Of a DNA stretch of 64,000 bases, positions 59,973 through 64,000 are shown piece after piece. The notes below the pieces were generated by a model. The model ran no database searches. It worked only from the letters and a program-made list of their open reading frames with translations, and was not told the origin of the DNA. The stretch is from Candidatus Pseudobutyricicoccus lothianensis (GTDB taxonomy: Bacteria > Bacillota > Clostridia > Oscillospirales > Butyricicoccaceae). The stretch lies in contig CAJFRA010000002.1 of the NCBI GenBank assembly GCA_904419295.1, forward strand, positions 1-64,000. Direction: 5' to 3'. The position numbers and the translations under genes were made by a program. Position 1 is the stretch's first letter. Each line of letters begins with the position of its first letter.

Positions 59973-60486
59973 GTTCCATTCCCCTATCTTCTGATTCCTT
60001 GGTTTTGTTTATCGGCAATTTTTTCGCCAGCATCGCGAGCACCACAGGCGGTACTGCATCACGGATCTCTTCACCCGCCACATAGGCCCGCTTGACCCAG
60101 CTGGAACTCAGCGCCTGCCGCTGGGGGTCCGCCAGCAAAAACAGCGTATCGGCCTGAGGAGCGTGCTGGCGGTTGAATTGAGCGATCTGGCACTCATAGG
60201 CAAAGTCCGCCCCATCCCGCAGCCCCTTCACAATGGCGTCTACCCCGTGCCGGGCGATGTAATCATAGGTCATGCCGCCGTAAAAATCGGCTTCCACCCG
60301 CTGAATGCCCCGCACGCTCTCCCGCAGCATATACAGCCGTTCTTCCGGCGTAAACAGGGCCTGTTTTTGATCGTTGACCATCACCAGCGCGATCACCCTG
60401 TCAAACAGGCGGGCGGCGCGGCGGATGATATCCACATGGCCCCAGGTCACAGGGTCAAAGCTGCCGGGCACGATCGCCAGCCCCAT
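59953..60486 (-). CDS. coaD: Phosphopantetheine adenylyltransferase
   Basis: MGLAIVPGSFDPVTWGHVDIIRRAARLFDRV; SSSWVKRAY. Confidence 0.95.
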   Translation of the reverse strand: MGLAIVPGSFDPVTWGHVDIIRRAARLFDRVIALVMVNDQKQALFTPEERLYMLRESVRGIQRVEADFYGGMTYDYIARHGVDAIVKGLRDGADFAYECQIAQFNRQHAPQADTLFLLADPQRQALSSSWVKRAYVAGEEIRDAVPPVVLAMLAKKLPINKTKESEDRGMEHGRKCN

Positions 60487-61037
60487 CAGTCCGCCTCCCG
60501 TGTGATGGTGGTGATCTTGATGGCGCCATAGCGGTATTCCTTCAAAATGGCATAGGGCGGCCGCAGGGGTTCGATCACGTCTTCTCTGGCGCTTTCGCAT
60601 ACTATTATACCACCTGGCCGCAGGTTGTCAATTTGCACGATGCGTTCCAGCGCCTGGTTGAGCAGCGCGCCGCCATAGGGCGGGTCCAACAAGATCAGGC
60701 CAAAGGGGTTCCCATTCAGCTGGCGCAGCGCCAAAAGGGCATCCCCCGGTATCAGGCGGCTTTGTTTTTGAAAGCCCGTGACTTCTATATTGCGCCGCAC
60801 CACTTGCTGGGCTTTGGGGTCCATCTCCACAAAAGTGCAGCTTTTTGCCCCCCGGGAAAGGCATTCGATGCCCATTTGGCCCGAACCCGCAAACAGATCC
60901 AGCACATCCCGGCCCTCGATGTCGAACTGGATGATGTTGAATATGCTCTCTTTGACCCGGTCTGTGGTGGGCCGGGTATCTCTTCCGGTGGGCGCTTCCA
61001 GTTTGCGCCCCCGGGCAGAACCTGTGATCACTCTCAT
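60486..61037 (-). CDS. rsmD: 16S rRNA (guanine966-N2)-methyltransferase
   Basis: MRVITGSARGRKLEAPTGRDTRPTTDRVKESIFNII; DLFAGSGQMGIE; LLDPPYGG. Confidence 0.95.
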   Translation of the reverse strand: MRVITGSARGRKLEAPTGRDTRPTTDRVKESIFNIIQFDIEGRDVLDLFAGSGQMGIECLSRGAKSCTFVEMDPKAQQVVRRNIEVTGFQKQSRLIPGDALLALRQLNGNPFGLILLDPPYGGALLNQALERIVQIDNLRPGGIIVCESAREDVIEPLRPPYAILKEYRYGAIKITTITREAD

Positions 61038-62893
61038 GTCGTCTCCTCCGTCCTCTGCCCTTCGCCGTCAAAATAATTGCGGATGCTGACGGCCACGTTG
61101 TGGGGCACCACCTGGGCCAATTCTTCCACATCCGCCTGGCGGATCTTGGCGATGGTGCCGAATTTGCGGCGCAGGGCGCGGATCCGCTGTTCGCCCAGCC
61201 CCGGTATGCGGGAAAGCGTGCTTTCTTTGATGCTTTTCCCCCGCAAGCTCTTTTGATAGGTAATGGAAAACCGGTGCACTTCTTCTTGCAGGTTGCCCAC
61301 CATGGCGAACACGGCCGGCATGGTCTTGATGCCAAATTCCCGGCCGCTGCCGTCCATCAATCCGCGGGTCCGGTGATGGTCGTCTTTGACCATGCCGAAC
61401 ACCGGCACCGTACAGCCGTGGGCATCCATCACCTGCTGCACGGCGTTCACCTGGCCTTGTCCACCGTCGATCAGCATCAGGTCGGGCAAGGGTAAAAAGC
61501 CGGCGTCCCCTTCTTCTGCATGGCGCAGGCGGCGCTCCACGGTCTCAGCCAGCGAACCGTAGTCGTCGCCCCCCTGGGCATCCCGTATTTTGAATTTGCG
61601 GTAGGCGCTGCGGGCAAAGCGGCCGTCTTTGAGCACCACCATGCCTGCCACGGTGCCCGTGCCCGCCAAGTTGGAGATATCGTAAGCTTCGATGCGGCGG
61701 GGCGGGTCATCCAGCCCCAGCACTTCGGCCAGCTGCTCCAGGGATTTGGCTGTCTTCTGTTCCCGCTTTTCCAGCAGCTCCAGCTCCTGTTCGGCATTTT
61801 CCAGCGCCAATTCCATCTGCTTTCGCTTTTCGCCCCGCTGGGGCACCTGTACATAGACTTTGCCTCTCCGCAGCATGCCCAGCCACTGGGCCAGCATCTC
61901 TTCGTCTTCCAGCGGGTGCGATACCAATACCACCCGGGGCGAACGCTGGGTCAGGGTGTAATACTGCTTGATGAACCCTTCCAGCAAGTCGCCCACATCC
62001 TCTTGGGAAACGCCGTCCAAAAATTCCTTTTTCTTGTCCAGCAGATTGCCGCCGATGTAGTTGAGCATGACGATGCAGGCGCGGCTGCCCCGCAGGCCGC
62101 AGGCGATCACATCCAGATCGGACAGGGCGCCGGAAAAGATCAGCTGGCTGTTGCCCAGCTTTTCCACTGCCCGCATCCGGTCCCGCAGGGCAGCCGCCCT
62201 CTCGAATTGCAGGTCTTCGGCGGCCTGTTCCATCTCCTCTTCGATCTCCTTGGCCAGCCCCTGGTACTTGCCCTCCAGCAGGCGGCACACCTGGCCCACC
62301 AGCTGGTTGTATTCTTTTTGGGAGACCTGGCCCGAACACACGGCACAGCAGCGGCCGATGTGGGCGTTGAGGCAGGGGCGGTTCTTGCCGATATCCCGAG
62401 GAAATTTCAGCGAACAGGTGGGCAGCTTAAAGGTCTGCAACGCGGTATCCAGGGCTTTTTTCGCGCCGCTGCGCCCTGCGTAAGGGCCAAAATACCTGGC
62501 CCCATCTTCTGCCGGCTTGGATACGATGGAGAACCGGGGATACGCTTCTTTGGAAAGGCGCAGGAAGGGATACCCCTTGTCGTCCTTCAACAGGATGTTG
62601 TACTTGGGCTTGTGCTTTTTGATCAGCGCGCATTCCAACAGCAGCGCTTCAAATTCTGTGGAAGTGATGATGGTGTCAAAATCGCAGATCTGGGACACCA
62701 TCTTCACCGTCTTGGGCGTGTGGGATGCCAGATTGGCAAAATATTGGCTCACCCGGTTTTTCAGCGCCTTTGCCTTGCCGATGTAAATGATCGTCCCTTG
62801 GGCGTCTTTCATGATGTAGACGCCGGGCAGCAAAGGCAGCAACAGGGCTTTTTCTTTCAATTCGTCAAAGGTCATGTTCTCCACCGCGGCCAC
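61034..62893 (-). CDS. uvrC: Excinuclease ABC subunit C
   Basis: GIY-YIG domain (LPGVYIMKDAQGTIIYIGKAKALKNRVSQYF), UVR motif, DYGSLAETVERR, HhH at the C-terminus. Confidence 0.97.
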   Translation of the reverse strand: MAAVENMTFDELKEKALLLPLLPGVYIMKDAQGTIIYIGKAKALKNRVSQYFANLASHTPKTVKMVSQICDFDTIITSTEFEALLLECALIKKHKPKYNILLKDDKGYPFLRLSKEAYPRFSIVSKPAEDGARYFGPYAGRSGAKKALDTALQTFKLPTCSLKFPRDIGKNRPCLNAHIGRCCAVCSGQVSQKEYNQLVGQVCRLLEGKYQGLAKEIEEEMEQAAEDLQFERAAALRDRMRAVEKLGNSQLIFSGALSDLDVIACGLRGSRACIVMLNYIGGNLLDKKKEFLDGVSQEDVGDLLEGFIKQYYTLTQRSPRVVLVSHPLEDEEMLAQWLGMLRRGKVYVQVPQRGEKRKQMELALENAEQELELLEKREQKTAKSLEQLAEVLGLDDPPRRIEAYDISNLAGTGTVAGMVVLKDGRFARSAYRKFKIRDAQGGDDYGSLAETVERRLRHAEEGDAGFLPLPDLMLIDGGQGQVNAVQQVMDAHGCTVPVFGMVKDDHHRTRGLMDGSGREFGIKTMPAVFAMVGNLQEEVHRFSITYQKSLRGKSIKESTLSRIPGLGEQRIRALRRKFGTIAKIRQADVEELAQVVPHNVAVSIRNYFDGEGQRTEETT

Positions 62894-62998
62894 AGCCGCC
62901 TACACAACAGCGGCGCCGCATGAAACCTTTCACGCGGCGCCACAGGCAAATGTCTTTTCATGTGATGCCCAGGGCCCGCCCAGGCATATTTCCGTTGC

Positions 62999-63262
62999 TT
63001 ATTCGCCGAAGTTCGATGCAATCAAAGTGCACAGCGCATTGACTGCCTCTTCTTCATCCGCGCCTTCGGCGGAAATGGTGATGGAAGTCCCCTTGGTGAT
63101 CCCCAGAGAGAGCACACCCAACAGGCTTTTCGCATTCACCTTGCGCCCTTCCTTCTCCACCATGATGGTGCTGCGGAATTCATTGGCTTTCTGGATAAAG
63201 AAAGTGGCCGGTCTGGCATACAGGCCCACCTGATTGTTGACTGTGGCTTCTTTGGTAAACAT
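62999..63262 (-). CDS. HPr family protein lacking the catalytic His (Crh-like)
   Basis: VGLYARPATFFIQKANEF: Tyr in place of His15. NAKSLLGVLSLG retains the Ser46 region. Confidence 0.9.
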   Translation of the reverse strand: MFTKEATVNNQVGLYARPATFFIQKANEFRSTIMVEKEGRKVNAKSLLGVLSLGITKGTSITISAEGADEEEAVNALCTLIASNFGE

Positions 63263-63346
63263 TTAAGCTACCCCGCTTTCTCTGCTTCTGTTTCATTTAT
63301 TTTATCAGAAATAACCTGTTTGTGCAATAGTTTTTATGTGGTAACA

Positions 63347-64000
63347 TTATGCCCACAAGCGACTTACCAGGGAAAAGATCAACGGCAGGAAGGCCGCCGG
63401 GATCAAATTGGCCACATTGAACTTTTTGATCTCCCACAAGTTGAAGGCGATGAGCATCAGCACTGCGCTGCCCACCAGGGACATCTGCAGCACCACCGCA
63501 TCGGTCAGGTAGGGCTTGACCAAAAAGGCCAGCAGAGTGATGCTCCCCTGGTACACCAGCACCGCCAGGGCGCTCAGCGGCACGCCCACGCCGTAAACTG
63601 TGGTAAACAGCACCGATACGATGCCGTCCATCATGCCTTTGGCGATGAGCATCGTGGGGTCCCCTGCCAAGCCATCCTGTACAGCGCCCACAATGGCCAT
63701 GGCGCCGGCACAGAACAATATGGTGCAGTTGGCAAAGCCTGTGCCCACATCGGTGCCTGCCGCCTGTTTGCTGAACGCCCGCTTGATCTTTTCCCCCACC
63801 TGGTCGAACAGGCGGTCCAGCCGCAGCAGTTCGCCCAAGACGCCGCCCAGCACCAGGGAGAGGATGAGCAGCAGGATGTACTGGCTATCCAGCCCGCCGC
63901 TGTCGTTCGTCTTGAGGACGCCGGACAGCACGCCGGATAAACCTATGAGGAATGTGGCAGTCCCCAATGCTTGGAATACGATGGTCTTAAACCGCTCTGG
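63347..64000 (-). CDS. DUF554 family membrane protein, N-terminus cut by the window edge
   Basis: The frame stays open to 64000 (PERFKTIVFQALGTATFLIGLSGVLSG...). The track start at 63967 is an internal TTG. Confidence 0.85.
   Translation of the reverse strand, partial: PERFKTIVFQALGTATFLIGLSGVLSGVLKTNDSGGLDSQYILLLILSLVLGGVLGELLRLDRLFDQVGEKIKRAFSKQAAGTDVGTGFANCTILFCAGAMAIVGAVQDGLAGDPTMLIAKGMMDGIVSVLFTTVYGVGVPLSALAVLVYQGSITLLAFLVKPYLTDAVVLQMSLVGSAVLMLIAFNLWEIKKFNVANLIPAAFLPLIFSLVSRLWA

Noticed and set aside
62900-62945. GGCGCCGC...GCGGCGCC hairpin between the HPr-like gene and uvrC as a terminator
   Set aside because: Strong stem but no T-tract on either strand; may be an attenuator or processing site, not supportable as a terminator.

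Overview
The window is a GC-rich Firmicutes (Clostridia-like) chromosomal segment, almost all ordinary housekeeping DNA. It holds: an amino-acid ABC transporter; a long minus-strand cluster smc-ftsY-rph-rdgB-yhbY-nadD/yqeK-LCP-rsfS-leuS, followed by rpsU; two S-layer-homology surface proteins; corA; a THF-riboswitch-controlled folate ECF transporter gene; radC; an SOS-type uvrB-uvrA operon; an amidohydrolase; a large GGDEF/PAS/GAF/EAL protein next to a CheB-CheR-PAS fusion; a dcw cluster (mraZ to ftsZ) with no murD or murF; coaD-rsmD; uvrC; an HPr-like gene; and an edge-truncated DUF554 gene. The most notable hidden item is at 15.1-15.75 kb. Two tandem glutaredoxin-like genes each have an in-frame UGA where the first Cys of the CxxC redox motif belongs (U-A-P-C and U-K-T-C). 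The same hairpin (GUGAAAGA-GGU-UCUUUCA) follows each UGA at the same distance, as expected of a bacterial SECIS. They are very probably selenoproteins that the ORF track truncates. Also notable: two strong tandem promoters firing off the left edge (rrn-like), a LexA box inside the uvrBA promoter spacer, an orphan LexA-like box upstream of the dcw cluster, an HPr-like protein with Tyr in place of catalytic His15, and a NadD-YqeK fusion. All calls come from reading the sequence and the supplied ORFs; no searches were run.
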